A DNA stretch of 37,352 bases from an uncultured Victivallaceae bacterium (GCA_944389925.1 CALXOD010000025.1:1-37352); one strand, 5' to 3'. Positions 7,052 to 16,337 are shown, numbered from the stretch's first letter. Numbers and translations are program-made. Notes: generated from the letters alone by a model not told the origin.

Positions 7052-8389
7052 TCAGATTCCGATCGCTTCTTCGAGATAGTTCCGCAACTGGTCGATGCTG
7101 ACGCGTTCCTGCTCCATCGTATCACGGTTGCGCACCGTTACCGCATTGTCTCCGGCGGAATCAAAGTCAAAGGTGACGCAGAACGGCGTTCCGATTTCGT
7201 CCTGCCGCCGGTAGCGCTTGCCGATGCTGCCGGTTACGTCGTATTCTGCACGGAAATGACGATTCAGGTCAGCATACAGCTTTTCAGCGTTTTCCGAAAG
7301 TTTCTTAGACAGCGGCAGCACTGCCACCTGCACCGGCGCCACCAGCGGCGGCAGATGCAGCACCACCCGGACATCTTCGTCCATCCCTTCCTTGGCGGTG
7401 GCCGCGGTATCCTCATCATAAGCGCTGCTCAACAGAGCCAGGATGGTCCGGTCCAAGCCGACGGAAGTTTCGATCACGGTCGGCATGATCCGCCGGCCGT
7501 TGTCGTGGTCCATATACTGCAAATCTTCTCCGGAGAATTCGGAATGGCGTGTGAGGTCCCAGGTGCCACGATGGTGCACGCCTTCGAGTTCCCCCCAGCC
7601 GAAGGGGAATTTCACTTCGATATCGATGGCGGCCTTGGCGTAATGCGCAAGTTTTTCATGCACATAAATCCGGAAGAAGTCATCCTTGAACCCGAGTTTT
7701 TCCCGATAATAACGGATCCGCTGTTCCTTCCAGTACTCGAACCACTCCATCCCCTGTTCCCCGTCACAGAAAAATTCCATTTCCATCTGGGTAAACTCCC
7801 GGGAACGGAAGGTGAAATTACGCGGATTGATCTCATTGCGGAACGCCTTGCCGATCTGCGCGATCCCGAAGGGCAGTTTCTGCCGCGCGGCCACACGCAC
7901 ACTCTGAAAATCCATGAAGATCGGCTGACAGCTTTCTGCGCGCAGCCAGGCGGTGTGTTCTTCATCGAAAACCGGCCCGACAAAGGTTTTCATCATCAGA
8001 TTAAATTCCCGCGGCTCGGTCAAATTCTTCGATCCGCAGTTGCTGCAGCGGGTCGGATCCTCCATCTGGTCCACCCGGAAACGGGCCTTGCAGTCGCGGC
8101 AGTCCGTCATGAGATCACTGAACTGATCCAGATGCCCTGAAGCCTTCCAGGCGCGCGGATGGCAGATGATGGTGGAATCCAGCCCTTCGACATTGTCGCG
8201 GGTTTCGACCATTTCGTGCCACCAGAGGTTCTCCACCGCGCGTTTCATGCGCGACCCGTAGGGGCCGTAATCCCAGAAACCGTTGATCCCGCCATAAATC
8301 TCCGAACTCGGGAAAATGAAGCCGCGCCGCTTGCAGAGGCTGACGATTTTCTCCATCAGGACGGAATCCTTCACATCTTCTTCGCTCAT
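7052..8389 (-). CDS. glyS: Glycyl-tRNA synthetase (alpha2, class II)
   Basis: 445 aa. It charges tRNA-Gly with glycine in the cytosol. It is the single-chain homodimer type, not the two-gene alpha2beta2 type of many Proteobacteria. Visible landmarks: GFIFPSSEIYGGINGFWDYGP at the N-terminus, motif 1 region WWHEMV, a zinc-binding cluster CRDCKAR...CSNCGSKNL around residues 96-120, motif 2 FRNEINPRNFTFRSREFTQMEME near 187-210, the VGLDRTILALL motif 3 near 315, and a C-terminal anticodon-binding domain with VAVLPLSKK. AAGGAAAA lies about 8 nt before the ATG. Length is normal. A candidate promoter stands at 8435-8462. Confidence 0.97.
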   Translation of the reverse strand: MSEEDVKDSVLMEKIVSLCKRRGFIFPSSEIYGGINGFWDYGPYGSRMKRAVENLWWHEMVETRDNVEGLDSTIICHPRAWKASGHLDQFSDLMTDCRDCKARFRVDQMEDPTRCSNCGSKNLTEPREFNLMMKTFVGPVFDEEHTAWLRAESCQPIFMDFQSVRVAARQKLPFGIAQIGKAFRNEINPRNFTFRSREFTQMEMEFFCDGEQGMEWFEYWKEQRIRYYREKLGFKDDFFRIYVHEKLAHYAKAAIDIEVKFPFGWGELEGVHHRGTWDLTRHSEFSGEDLQYMDHDNGRRIMPTVIETSVGLDRTILALLSSAYDEDTAATAKEGMDEDVRVVLHLPPLVAPVQVAVLPLSKKLSENAEKLYADLNRHFRAEYDVTGSIGKRYRRQDEIGTPFCVTFDFDSAGDNAVTVRNRDTMEQERVSIDQLRNYLEEAIGI

Positions 8390-8434
8390 GAATCGTTTTC
8401 CTTATCAATTGCAGGGGTTTGCTTTCATCCTGTT

Positions 8435-8462
8435 AATCTATCATCTTTTGCGCTTTTTACAA
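8435..8462 (-). promoter_or_regulatory. Candidate sigma70 promoter of glyS
   Basis: On the minus strand TTGTAA (8457-8462) and TAGATT (8435-8440) are separated by 16 bp, with the start codon about 45 bp downstream. It lies immediately after the terminator of the upstream operon, where a new promoter is expected. Both hexamers differ from consensus, so confidence is moderate. Confidence 0.5.
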
Positions 8463-8463
8463 G

Positions 8464-8511
8464 GTAAAAAACAACAGACGGAAGCCGGAGATGCCATCTC
8501 CCGCTTCCGTC
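8464..8511 (-). terminator. Strong intrinsic terminator of the glycan operon
   Basis: GACGGAAGC (8477-8485) pairs with GCTTCCGTC (8503-8511), and after one mismatch GGAGAT pairs with ATCTCC around a 3-nt loop. On the minus strand the hairpin is followed by TGTTGTTTTTT. It ends the five-gene transcript whose last gene stops at 8541. Confidence 0.9.
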
Positions 8512-8540
8512 CGCCGGGCGACGGGGCTGGTCGGCCCCGG

Positions 8541-9386
8541 TTACTGTATGCCGGCCCATTCCCGCCAGGCCGCGCGATCCGGAACGACCCGAAATTCGGT
8601 CGTCATCGCGTAACGCCGCACCGCGCCCGCCGGAAGAACGGAGTTGTAACAGTCGCGCACGTAATCCTTGCGATAGTTTTTGACGTCCCAGACCATGCGG
8701 AGAATCTTTTCCGGCTCCGGCGCTTCAGTCAGGCGGCTGACCACTCCCATGCCGAGTCCGGCGTGATGAAACCACACGGTGCCCGCGGCACAGCGCAGCG
8801 GGAATTGGCCGCTGGTAGTCAATTCAACTTCCCCCGATTCCGGACTGTAGCAGGAGGAAAATTCCGGCAGCCAGGGGTGCATGAAAAAATAAAGCAATTT
8901 CAATTTCGTCTCCCGGGGAGCGCTGATTTCGTACGTCTCCAGGAGTTTGCCGTCCCGGAGCTCGATGCGGGTGAAGAGGCGCAGACCGCGCAATCTGGAA
9001 ATCTTCTCCACCAGCAGCGATGATCCGGAAAGCTCCGCCCCGTCGGCGATGCTTTCCGGATCAATCTCCCGACCGTCGATGCGAATGATGTAATCACGTA
9101 TTTCCTCTGCGAATCCGGTTTCCCGGTGCCCTGATCCGACAAAACCGCTCCGATCCGGAAAACTGGCGACGACGCCGAAATGGGATCCGGCATTGTCTAC
9201 GGTCAGAGGTGTCCCCTTGTAATCAATCCGGTTGATGTTCCAGCATTTCCGGCTATCGAACTTCAACGTGACGTCCCCGCAGGAAACGGTGAAACTCCTC
9301 CCCGGCGGCAGTTCCACCGCCACCGCGGCGCTACGGACAAGCGCCAGCAGCGCCACGGCAAAACCGATTCGCAACAGCATCTTCAT
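8541..9386 (-). CDS. Secreted beta-sandwich protein, mutarotase/glycoside-binding-like
   Basis: 281 aa with a clear signal peptide (MKMLLRIGFAVALLALV, then AAVAVE). The mature part is almost entirely beta-rich: GDVTLKFDSRKCWNINRIDYKG near the start, RIELRDGKLLETYEIS, KLLYFFMHPWLPEF, and WFHHAGLGMGVVSRL. The layout (a template strand followed by mutually similar beta hairpins and conserved His/Asp-rich loops) resembles the galactose-mutarotase-like super-beta-sandwich of glycan enzymes and lyases. The exact family is not recognised and no catalytic pair is proven. It overlaps the preceding 953-aa gene by 4 nt (ATGA), with GGAGG just before the ATG. It is the last gene before the terminator and probably acts on the same glycan. 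Confidence 0.65.
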   Translation of the reverse strand: MKMLLRIGFAVALLALVRSAAVAVELPPGRSFTVSCGDVTLKFDSRKCWNINRIDYKGTPLTVDNAGSHFGVVASFPDRSGFVGSGHRETGFAEEIRDYIIRIDGREIDPESIADGAELSGSSLLVEKISRLRGLRLFTRIELRDGKLLETYEISAPRETKLKLLYFFMHPWLPEFSSCYSPESGEVELTTSGQFPLRCAAGTVWFHHAGLGMGVVSRLTEAPEPEKILRMVWDVKNYRKDYVRDCYNSVLPAGAVRRYAMTTEFRVVPDRAAWREWAGIQ

Positions 9387-12244
9387 TTTTCCTCCGTAAA
9401 CTCATAACAGGCGACCTTCGGTTCCGGCTTTTTCAGCCGGATCCAGCCCTGCTCCGCCGCAAGACGCCGCTCCGCGATCGTCCGCCCGTCCAGGTCGATC
9501 AGTTTCACCTGGTATGACGCCGCGGCGGGCAACCCGAGCTGCGCCGGATGAAACGCCAGATCGCGGAACGTCTTCTGCGGAAACAGCAGGAAACGCCCCG
9601 CCCCGTCCGGCCGGAACGCCGCGCCGCCGGAAGCGACGCGGATGCCGGGAACATTCACAGGCGCGTTCCGGGTGTGAATATAGTGGTATTCCGGCGATTT
9701 GACAAGGTCGTAATCAAGGGAGAACGCTTCCATTTTCCCATCCGGCATGACGGCGTAATAACCGGGCGCGGGAATGGTCCGTCCCGCGATCGTCCAGGGG
9801 TCGCCCTGTTTGTTCAAATTAACATACAGTTTGAGACCGTTTTCGTAGGCGACGTGGATGAACCCCTTTTTCCGGGCGGCGGTATGAAGCGCGGCGGAAC
9901 TCGGCATCAGTTTCTTTCCGTCGGAGTAGCCGATGCTGGAGACAGGAACGCCGAGATAACGGCGCTGCACCGCGTTGGTCAGAAAATAGACCCGCGCCTT
10001 GTCCGCCTCCGGCATCGCCGCGTGGCCGTAGGCCAGCGTCGCCGCGGCGAACTGCCGCACCCGGCTGTCGTCGGACGGATCGGCCTTTCCGCGGTAATAC
10101 ATGTTCCAGTCCCCCATGCCGAGCTGGATGGCGTGGGGTTTGATCCGGAGCAGATCGAAATCGACGATGTCGTCCAGTTCCATGAAACTGAGCCCGTGCC
10201 CGCAGTAACCGTAGGTGGCGTCGTAAAATCCGGCGTAGAGCCAGTTGCAGCCGCCTTCGGTGAAACAGGGGCCGTTGAAAAGTTCACGGTTACGCCGAAT
10301 CAGCGCCGCATGACCGAGAAACTCGCCCCGGAATTTGCCGGCCATCCAGGCGCCGGCGCGCATGTCGGGATTGCGCCACGGTTCGCGGCAACCGTGCACG
10401 TCCAGATAGGAAAAGGTCGGTTGATAGAGCCGGACGAATTCCGGCGCATAACGTTCCTGCAGCCGCTGAGCCGCCGCGGGAGTTACCTGATAGGAGCGGA
10501 ACTGCCCGTTCGAATCCCGCCGGAGATCGCGCACGGAAAACTCCGGCCCGAACGGATTCTGATCCATGTAGGAGTTGTAGGGCGCATATCCGAAACCGCG
10601 TTCCCGGAGCCCGCGGGAAAGATTTTGAATAAACGCCTCCCCTTTCGACGGAGCGGCGGCGGCACGATAGCCGTAAGACTCGTTGATGTCGCGGTGCAGG
10701 TCGGCGTGGCTGCGGAACTGGAAATCGCGCACTCCCTGCCAATAGAACTCCAGCGGCCAGTTCCATTCGCTCATTCCCCAGCGCCAGGAGGCGGCGGCAT
10801 ACTTTTCGATGTACGGGGAAACCGGATTAGGCAGTTTGGGCAGGATTTCGGAAAACTCTCCGGAGACGCTGAGCATGAAACGCTCATTCGGCGGATTCCG
10901 GGTTCCGTCGGTGAGTTTCTCATAGCGTACACCGCCGTTGACGCCAGCGGCGTTGCCGAAGAGCTTCGTCGCATCGCTGCGCCACGGATCGGCCAGCGCG
11001 CTCAGATAGTAATCTTTTCCAATCCATATCTTCGGTCCGTTCGGGTCGATTCTCAGGTAGGGAACGATCATCAGTTCGCCCGCATCGCCGTCGACGGCGC
11101 CGAAAGTGATTTCCGCCGTCCGGCCCTGCGGCGACGAGAAGTCGATATACAATGTTTTGCCGTGCAGCGACCAGGCGATTTCGTAATCGATCAGTTCATC
11201 GGTGTAACCGTCGCCGCCGACACTCGAGCGAGCCTGAAACCGCGTCCGGTAAACACCGTCCCGCCATTCCGTCCCCTTCAAAACGGTCTTCAGAAATTCG
11301 TCTCCCGGCCGCAGCAGTTCCTCCTCCGCCTCGAAAACCGGACCGCCACCGGCAAGCGGACGGAATTTCCGGCCGTTGAATTCCACCGTAAGATCGTCGA
11401 AGGTCCCGGTTTCCGGAGAAACCGTATAACGGATCGTCTCCCGGTCGCTTTCGGCCACGAAACTGACGTTCCGCCCGCGGCGTTCGATCCGGTTTTTCAC
11501 CGGTGTGACCGGTACCGGCCGGATCGTATCCTCCGCCGTCGGCTCCGGCAGCGGCAGCGGCGGAACCGCCGCCGGAAAGTCCAGCCGGTCCTCAAAAAGC
11601 TGCAGCGAATCGAGCAGCACGAAATACGGCGGCGCGATTTTCCGCCGGGGCCGGATCCGGCCGGTCACGGCGACGATTTTCCACGGCCGGGGCATGGCGG
11701 CGGAAGGCTCGGGCAGCCGCACCAGATACGGCATCCACATCCGGAAGCCGATCGGCGAATTCGTGAAGGCGACGGCATGGTCCCGGCCCCGGGCGTCCCG
11801 GATTTTCAACCCCAGTTCATAGACCGGACCGCCGGAATAGGAAAACTGCAAAGTCCGGTTCCAGAGCAGCGCCGCATTCTCCTGCTCGCCCACCGGCAGC
11901 GGCGCGGGCGGAATCAGTTCGAAAGTGGTGTTTTCGCGCCGGTTCAGCGACAATTCCGCGGCATATTTCCCATGGACGCGGGTGGCGGCGCTTTTTTTCA
12001 GCGTCATGCCTTCGGGGTTGCTCTTCAGCGTCCAGCCGTCGAGCGTCTCAAAACCCGCGATCTCATGAAAATCCGGCCGGGTCCTCCCGGCGGCAACCAT
12101 TTCCGGTGGATAGGCGCTGAGCGGAAACTCCACATGGTAATACTTCATCTGCTCCGTATCGGAATCGAAACGCGACACCGGCGCCTCCGCGGCGGCCGCC
12201 GCAAATCCGATCCCCGCCAATGCCCCCAGCATTATCTTTCGCAT
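9383..12244 (-). CDS. Large secreted glycosidase-like protein (possibly GH101-related)
   Basis: 953 aa from the ATG at 12244, chosen because AAGGA lies upstream and this start leaves a 7-nt gap after the previous stop; a longer frame starts at 12268. The signal peptide is KIMLGALAGIGFAAAAAEA. Approximate domain order: a carbohydrate-binding-like beta-sandwich (residues 40-220, with FETLDGWTL), a second beta-domain (260-460), an alpha/beta-barrel-like region (485-790) and a C-terminal beta-domain (810-953). In the barrel, YLDVHGCREPW (Asp about 615) and FTEGGCNW (Glu about 663) look like a nucleophile and acid/base pair, with spacing like that of retaining clan GH-R/GH101 enzymes. WNWPLEFYW and GMGDWNMYY add aromatic binding surfaces. 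The family assignment is inference; I am fairly sure it is a glycoside-active secreted enzyme. Confidence 0.6.
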   Translation of the reverse strand: MRKIMLGALAGIGFAAAAAEAPVSRFDSDTEQMKYYHVEFPLSAYPPEMVAAGRTRPDFHEIAGFETLDGWTLKSNPEGMTLKKSAATRVHGKYAAELSLNRRENTTFELIPPAPLPVGEQENAALLWNRTLQFSYSGGPVYELGLKIRDARGRDHAVAFTNSPIGFRMWMPYLVRLPEPSAAMPRPWKIVAVTGRIRPRRKIAPPYFVLLDSLQLFEDRLDFPAAVPPLPLPEPTAEDTIRPVPVTPVKNRIERRGRNVSFVAESDRETIRYTVSPETGTFDDLTVEFNGRKFRPLAGGGPVFEAEEELLRPGDEFLKTVLKGTEWRDGVYRTRFQARSSVGGDGYTDELIDYEIAWSLHGKTLYIDFSSPQGRTAEITFGAVDGDAGELMIVPYLRIDPNGPKIWIGKDYYLSALADPWRSDATKLFGNAAGVNGGVRYEKLTDGTRNPPNERFMLSVSGEFSEILPKLPNPVSPYIEKYAAASWRWGMSEWNWPLEFYWQGVRDFQFRSHADLHRDINESYGYRAAAAPSKGEAFIQNLSRGLRERGFGYAPYNSYMDQNPFGPEFSVRDLRRDSNGQFRSYQVTPAAAQRLQERYAPEFVRLYQPTFSYLDVHGCREPWRNPDMRAGAWMAGKFRGEFLGHAALIRRNRELFNGPCFTEGGCNWLYAGFYDATYGYCGHGLSFMELDDIVDFDLLRIKPHAIQLGMGDWNMYYRGKADPSDDSRVRQFAAATLAYGHAAMPEADKARVYFLTNAVQRRYLGVPVSSIGYSDGKKLMPSSAALHTAARKKGFIHVAYENGLKLYVNLNKQGDPWTIAGRTIPAPGYYAVMPDGKMEAFSLDYDLVKSPEYHYIHTRNAPVNVPGIRVASGGAAFRPDGAGRFLLFPQKTFRDLAFHPAQLGLPAAASYQVKLIDLDGRTIAERRLAAEQGWIRLKKPEPKVACYEFTEEK

Positions 12245-12251
12245 CTTATCT

Positions 12252-14414
12252 TCATTCCTTTCCCTCATGCCCCATGATCCTGATCCCGGTCAGGAAAAAG
12301 TGATTAACGGGATTGGCCCGGCGCGTGATCAGCCGGATCCAGCGGACCTGCCGGTCCACCGGAATCACCTGCCGCACAGCGGCAAAGCGTCCCTTTCGAT
12401 CCTCCGCGATCCGCGTCCAAGAAACGCCGTCCGTCGAAACTTCCACATCAAACGCATATTCCCAGCGGGTCTGCGCAAACTGCGGTGCCAGCGAGGTTAC
12501 CCGGTATACCCGCCCCAGATCATAGGTCAGCGACGACGTCGTACCGTCCGCGTTCCGAACCGGCACCGGCCAACAGGACCGAAAGTCCGAATAGCGTTTT
12601 TCCTGATCGCCTCGTTTCTCAATGGACTCCACCGGAAACAACAGCCGCGACCTTGCGGCCGCTCCGGCTCGGTCGACCGTGAACGTAAAGGCCGTTTCCC
12701 CTTTGAACGGCACTCCGGCGGAACTTTCCCAGCCGCCGCGCAGCACCATCCGGTAATCCCCGTCCGGGAGTTCCGCGTCCGGCACGAAGCGCAGCCGCAG
12801 CCCACCGTTCTCCAGGCGCCATTTTCCGGCAATCCGTTCCCCGCGTGCGTTGCACAGTTCCGCCCGGTTCGAATCATCCGGCACCGGCTTCATTGCCGGA
12901 AAAAAGTAGAATTCCGGCGTCACTTTCGGATCCAGCGTCTTCTGTTCGTTCAGCGGCAGATGATAAAGCAGCTCCGGTTCACCCGTCCCCTTCTTCATCA
13001 AAAAATGATCAAAGAAACGGCGTAACAACCGATCCCGGTCCAGTCCCCCCAGCCGCGAATCCCGTCCCTGCGGGAACGTGTGCGGCAAATCCGTCATATC
13101 CACCAGCGCCAGATGGGGAATATCGGACTTCTCCAGCGTGTCCCGCACCTTCACCGCGGCGTGATAACCGACATACGGATCCAGCTCCGAACGCCCGTAG
13201 AAAGCAGGCACGAATCCGGGCGCCAGCCACTCCCGGCTCATATTGCCGTTGAACATCGCCACACAGGTGATGTGGGCGGAGACGCCGGGCCAGGGCTGAG
13301 GATGGGTCATTTTCCGTGCTTCCAGCCGCTTTTCGCAGGCGGGATCCCCCAGAATGGCTCCTACCGGAGCGGATTTGGAGACGCCGCAGACGCCGATGCG
13401 GTCCGGATCCACCTGATAACGGGCGGCATCCAGCCGCAATTTCCGGATGGCCGCGGCATAAGCGTGGCGTTTATGCGCGGTCTCGGTGGGATCCCGGTGG
13501 GTGTAACATTCGAAGGCCTTGCACAGCGGCGTCATCGGATAATGAACGTTGGCATAGGCGTAGCCTCGAAAAAGAAAATTGGCAAGATTGATCCGCTCCG
13601 CCTCCGGAGGATAATGCGCAGCGTTCTCCCAACCGCTGTTGTACAGCACGAACAGCGGCACACTTTCCTCACACCGTCCGGGATAAATGATGTCATAACA
13701 CACCCGGTAATCCAACGGCTTACCGTGCATGTCGACCATGTCTTCCGACCGTGCCACTTTGCGGATGTTGAACTTCTTGTGCGATGGTCGATCGGCCAGT
13801 TCATTGTACAGCTGCATGGTAATCGCCAGACTCTCGGGAGCGGCGTGCTCACGCAGGTCGTAATACACCTGGTCCGTCGCCAGCCGGTATCCGGAGGGAA
13901 CCAGAAAAATCCGGAAAAATTTCGGCGGCTGCAAACCAGTTCCACTCAAAATGCCCGCGTCTTCCTCCCGGTAGATGTCGCGGTAAAGCGCCAGAAGATC
14001 CTGATCGAAATCAGGAGTCTTCGCCCGTGGGTGGTTTTTGAAATCGACCACCACCACCCAATGGCCGTCCCGGCACAGAAAATCCCGCAGAATCGTCGCG
14101 TCCGATTCCGTCCCGATCCGGGGGAAATTGCCGTTGATGAAATAGACCACACCATACCGGTAGCCGCGGTCCGGAACCGGCGTCGACTCATCGCAGAAAA
14201 TGGACAGCGTCGCCGTCACTCCGATTCCCCGGCACGGCCAGGACATCACTTTGCGGCAGAACGGTCGCAGTCCGTCCAATGTTTCCGGAAGCGTCTCCGT
14301 TCCAGATGCGCCGACGAAGCCTGCGCCACAGATCAGCCATGCGGCGATCAGGGGGCAAAGCCGGCATACGACACGTCTTCCCCAAAGAGATTTACCACTG
14401 CTCGTCAGCATCAT
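12252..14414 (-). CDS. Secreted alpha/beta-hydrolase with C-terminal discoidin-like domain
   Basis: 720 aa. It starts at an ATG with GGAGGAG 7 nt upstream; a hydrophobic segment at residues 17-36 is a probable signal peptide. Residues about 230-470 form an alpha/beta-hydrolase core: VPLFVLYNSGW (oxyanion side), GVCGVSKSAPVG with the presumed nucleophile Ser346, Asp412 in SELDPY and His445 in DLPHTF. The elbow is GVSKS rather than GxSxG. A small beta-domain follows (about 500-590). The last 120 residues (SLTYDLGRVYRVTSLAPQF...DVEVSTDGVSWTRI...VRWIRLI) match the F5/8-type-C/NPCBM carbohydrate-binding pattern. A role as carbohydrate esterase is likely; the substrate is unknown. It lies 18 nt after the pseudopilin gene and 7 nt before the glycosidase-like gene. 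Confidence 0.75.
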   Translation of the reverse strand: MMLTSSGKSLWGRRVVCRLCPLIAAWLICGAGFVGASGTETLPETLDGLRPFCRKVMSWPCRGIGVTATLSIFCDESTPVPDRGYRYGVVYFINGNFPRIGTESDATILRDFLCRDGHWVVVVDFKNHPRAKTPDFDQDLLALYRDIYREEDAGILSGTGLQPPKFFRIFLVPSGYRLATDQVYYDLREHAAPESLAITMQLYNELADRPSHKKFNIRKVARSEDMVDMHGKPLDYRVCYDIIYPGRCEESVPLFVLYNSGWENAAHYPPEAERINLANFLFRGYAYANVHYPMTPLCKAFECYTHRDPTETAHKRHAYAAAIRKLRLDAARYQVDPDRIGVCGVSKSAPVGAILGDPACEKRLEARKMTHPQPWPGVSAHITCVAMFNGNMSREWLAPGFVPAFYGRSELDPYVGYHAAVKVRDTLEKSDIPHLALVDMTDLPHTFPQGRDSRLGGLDRDRLLRRFFDHFLMKKGTGEPELLYHLPLNEQKTLDPKVTPEFYFFPAMKPVPDDSNRAELCNARGERIAGKWRLENGGLRLRFVPDAELPDGDYRMVLRGGWESSAGVPFKGETAFTFTVDRAGAAARSRLLFPVESIEKRGDQEKRYSDFRSCWPVPVRNADGTTSSLTYDLGRVYRVTSLAPQFAQTRWEYAFDVEVSTDGVSWTRIAEDRKGRFAAVRQVIPVDRQVRWIRLITRRANPVNHFFLTGIRIMGHEGKE

Positions 14415-14432
14415 TTCATGACTCCTCCGAAA

Positions 14433-15116
14433 TTATTCCTGCAGGGCTTCCATTTTGTGTCCCCACCACGGATAGCCGCCGCCTCTGGCCAGACTGATGT
14501 TGTTGCGCACATACGTGTAGGCGAAGGTCTGCACGTGCCCGTCCGTAAAGATGATGTTGAGCTGTTCGCCGTGCCGCGGATAAAGTTCATAGGTGCCGCT
14601 GAAGAAGGCCGTGGGATAATTCATGTAACTGGATCCGCCGCGTTCCACGATCGGACTGGTCGCGTGGCCGCTCTCGCCGAAAAAGAGACAGCGGGACGGC
14701 CGGGTGATCCGGGACATTTTGTAATACTGTTTCCAGTTGTTCCAGACGCCGTTGATTCCGTAGCTCGGAGCATCATAGCCGCTGAGGCTGTGAAAAGCCT
14801 GCAGATCGCTCGGGCAGGAAAGCGTATTCTGCGTCAGTTTCCGCTGCCGGCGGTAGGCGTTGTCACTCCAGCGCGAGCAGTTGCGCACCTCCCGGTAGTA
14901 TCCCTGATTGTCGGGAAAATACTCCTGGTAGTCCTGCGTGTACATCAGAAAATGGGTGCCGATCTGTTTGCCGTTGTTGACGCATCCGACCACTTTCGCC
15001 CGTTCCCGCGCCTTGCTCAGACTCGGCAGCAGCAGCGAAGCCAGAATCGCGATGATCGCGATCACCACCAGCAACTCTATCAGCGTGAAGAATTTCAATC
15101 CAGAAAACCGCATCAT
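14433..15116 (-). CDS. Prepilin-type (DUF1559-like) pseudopilin-family protein
   Basis: 227 aa. The N-terminus has a short basic leader, then [18 protein letters not shown], the classic prepilin peptidase recognition site with Glu at +5 and a hydrophobic spine. A soluble, Cys-containing domain follows, with a Tyr/Gly-rich end and [13 protein letters not shown], the FxDGHV signature found in the very numerous DUF1559-type proteins of Planctomycetes and Lentisphaerae. Such proteins are thought to be processed like type II secretion pseudopilins and held at the cell envelope. Their role is unproved; glycan capture or secretion is a guess from context. AAAGGA lies 6 nt upstream of the double ATG. 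It follows the regulator by 39 nt. Confidence 0.88.
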   Translation of the reverse strand: MMRFSGLKFFTLIELLVVIAIIAILASLLLPSLSKARERAKVVGCVNNGKQIGTHFLMYTQDYQEYFPDNQGYYREVRNCSRWSDNAYRRQRKLTQNTLSCPSDLQAFHSLSGYDAPSYGINGVWNNWKQYYKMSRITRPSRCLFFGESGHATSPIVERGGSSYMNYPTAFFSGTYELYPRHGEQLNIIFTDGHVQTFAYTYVRNNISLARGGGYPWWGHKMEALQE

Positions 15117-15155
15117 GCCGTCCTTTCCCGTTGTGAAAGTTCCATTGTCCGCAGC

Positions 15156-16286
15156 TCACTGCATATTCCGATGCCTCCGGTCGTATTGTCTCTGTTCCGC
15201 CGGAGTCATGGCCGGTCCCAGCGTTTCGCCCTCCATGTAGGAATACCGGGTAAAACGGTTGCCGAATTCCAGAAAACCATTCCGCAACTGCCCGACCAGG
15301 GCCTCCATGCACATCATCCCCTCCTCCCGCGATGAGGAATAGGTACTCGCGATCCGGAACACCTTGACGAAATAATCGAACCGGCCGCTGTCGATCACCA
15401 CGCTGAGCCGCTTCGGGATTTCGATCCCGGCCAGCAGCAGCCGCCGGTAGATCTCCAACGCGGTGGCGCCGCCGAACGGCACCAGCAGCGCCGTATGGTC
15501 CCCCAACGCAGCCATTACCCGGTCTCCGGCCTCCGGACGCGGTACCGAAGAGTCGGAATTGAGGGTCAACTTGACGAAATCCGCTTTCACTCCGTCCGGA
15601 ATCAGTTCCCGGACATAGCCGCCGAGTTCCTCGCTTCCGCAGGGCACCAGAATGCGGCGGTGCCCCAGTTCCGCCAGACGGGAGAACAGCATGGTCAGTT
15701 TCTCGCGCTGCGGCAGAAAAACCCGGAGAAAACGCCGTTTCTCCAGTTCTCCAACCCGGTAGGGCATGCCGAGTGCCACGCAGGGCTTGAGCTGCCGCTC
15801 CAGAAACTGCCGGAGCCCTTCCGAAAGAAACGTCAGGATGTAACCGTCCGCCTCCACTCCGGAATAAAGCTGTTCCGGCGACTCCGCCCCGGCAACGAAA
15901 TGCCGTTCATCCAGTTCGCGAATCAGCAGATTCACCCCGTTCATCCCGGCGGAATGGATCGCGCCGCCGAGAAAATCTAGAAACGCCTGGTCCTCCACCA
16001 GTCGGCGACTGCAGAACAACACGACATTCCAGGCGCGCCGCTCCGGCGGCGGAACGACGTTCCCGGTCCGCTCTTCCCGGGACGGCGCCGCCGGAATCAG
16101 GGTGTGCCCGCGGCGCGGGTCCGACACGAGACGGCCCCCGTTCTGCAGCTCCTGCAACGCGGCCCGGATCGTAGCCCGGCTGGCCACATAGCGTTCGCCC
16201 AGCCGCCGTTCCCCCGGCAGTTTCCGCACGTCGGCATAATCGGTGTAGATCTGCTCCGCCAGTTTCTTGAACAGCTGCGATTTCAT
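15156..16286 (-). CDS. GntR-type regulator with LacI-like sugar-binding domain
   Basis: 376 aa from the ATG at 16286, chosen for AGGGG 9 nt upstream; the frame is open to 16331. Residues 1-65 form a GntR winged helix-turn-helix (LAEQIYTDY, LPGERRLGERYVASRATIRAALQELQNGG). From about residue 80 on, the periplasmic-binding-protein-like effector domain of LacI/GalR regulators follows: WNVVLFCSRR, FLGGAIHSAGMNGVNLLI, VEADGYIL, ELGHRRILVPCG, RLLLAGIEIPKRLSVVIDSGR. These AraR-like hybrids bind a sugar and release or bind DNA. It is first in its operon and its own promoter carries a candidate operator, so autoregulation is likely. It is also well placed to control the divergent lyase/rhamnosidase genes. 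Confidence 0.9.
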   Translation of the reverse strand: MKSQLFKKLAEQIYTDYADVRKLPGERRLGERYVASRATIRAALQELQNGGRLVSDPRRGHTLIPAAPSREERTGNVVPPPERRAWNVVLFCSRRLVEDQAFLDFLGGAIHSAGMNGVNLLIRELDERHFVAGAESPEQLYSGVEADGYILTFLSEGLRQFLERQLKPCVALGMPYRVGELEKRRFLRVFLPQREKLTMLFSRLAELGHRRILVPCGSEELGGYVRELIPDGVKADFVKLTLNSDSSVPRPEAGDRVMAALGDHTALLVPFGGATALEIYRRLLLAGIEIPKRLSVVIDSGRFDYFVKVFRIASTYSSSREEGMMCMEALVGQLRNGFLEFGNRFTRYSYMEGETLGPAMTPAEQRQYDRRHRNMQ

Positions 16287-16315
16287 GGCCGTTTCCCCTC
16301 TCCTGGTTTTTTTTA

Positions 16316-16337
16316 ACCAATACCATACCAATAGTAT
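16316..16337. promoter_or_regulatory. Candidate operator overlapping the regulator's promoter
   Basis: Two identical 7-mers ACCAATA (16316-16322 and 16327-16333; TATTGGT on the minus strand) lie exactly 11 bp apart, one helical turn. The second is part of an inverted repeat, ATAC-CAATA-GTAT (16325-16337), which covers the -10 box and the expected start of transcription. Binding here would block RNA polymerase. The link to the GntR/LacI-type regulator is inferred from position. Confidence 0.55.

Noticed and set aside
9548-12277. Very long plus-strand open frame (over 900 codons) opposite the glycosidase-like gene
   Set aside because: Arg/Pro/His-rich composition typical of an antisense shadow in G+C-rich DNA; the minus strand has signal peptide, operon overlaps and domain motifs.
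13080-15335. Long plus-strand frame across the hydrolase and pilin genes
   Set aside because: It spans several well-supported minus-strand genes and their intergenic gaps and shows no protein-like motifs.
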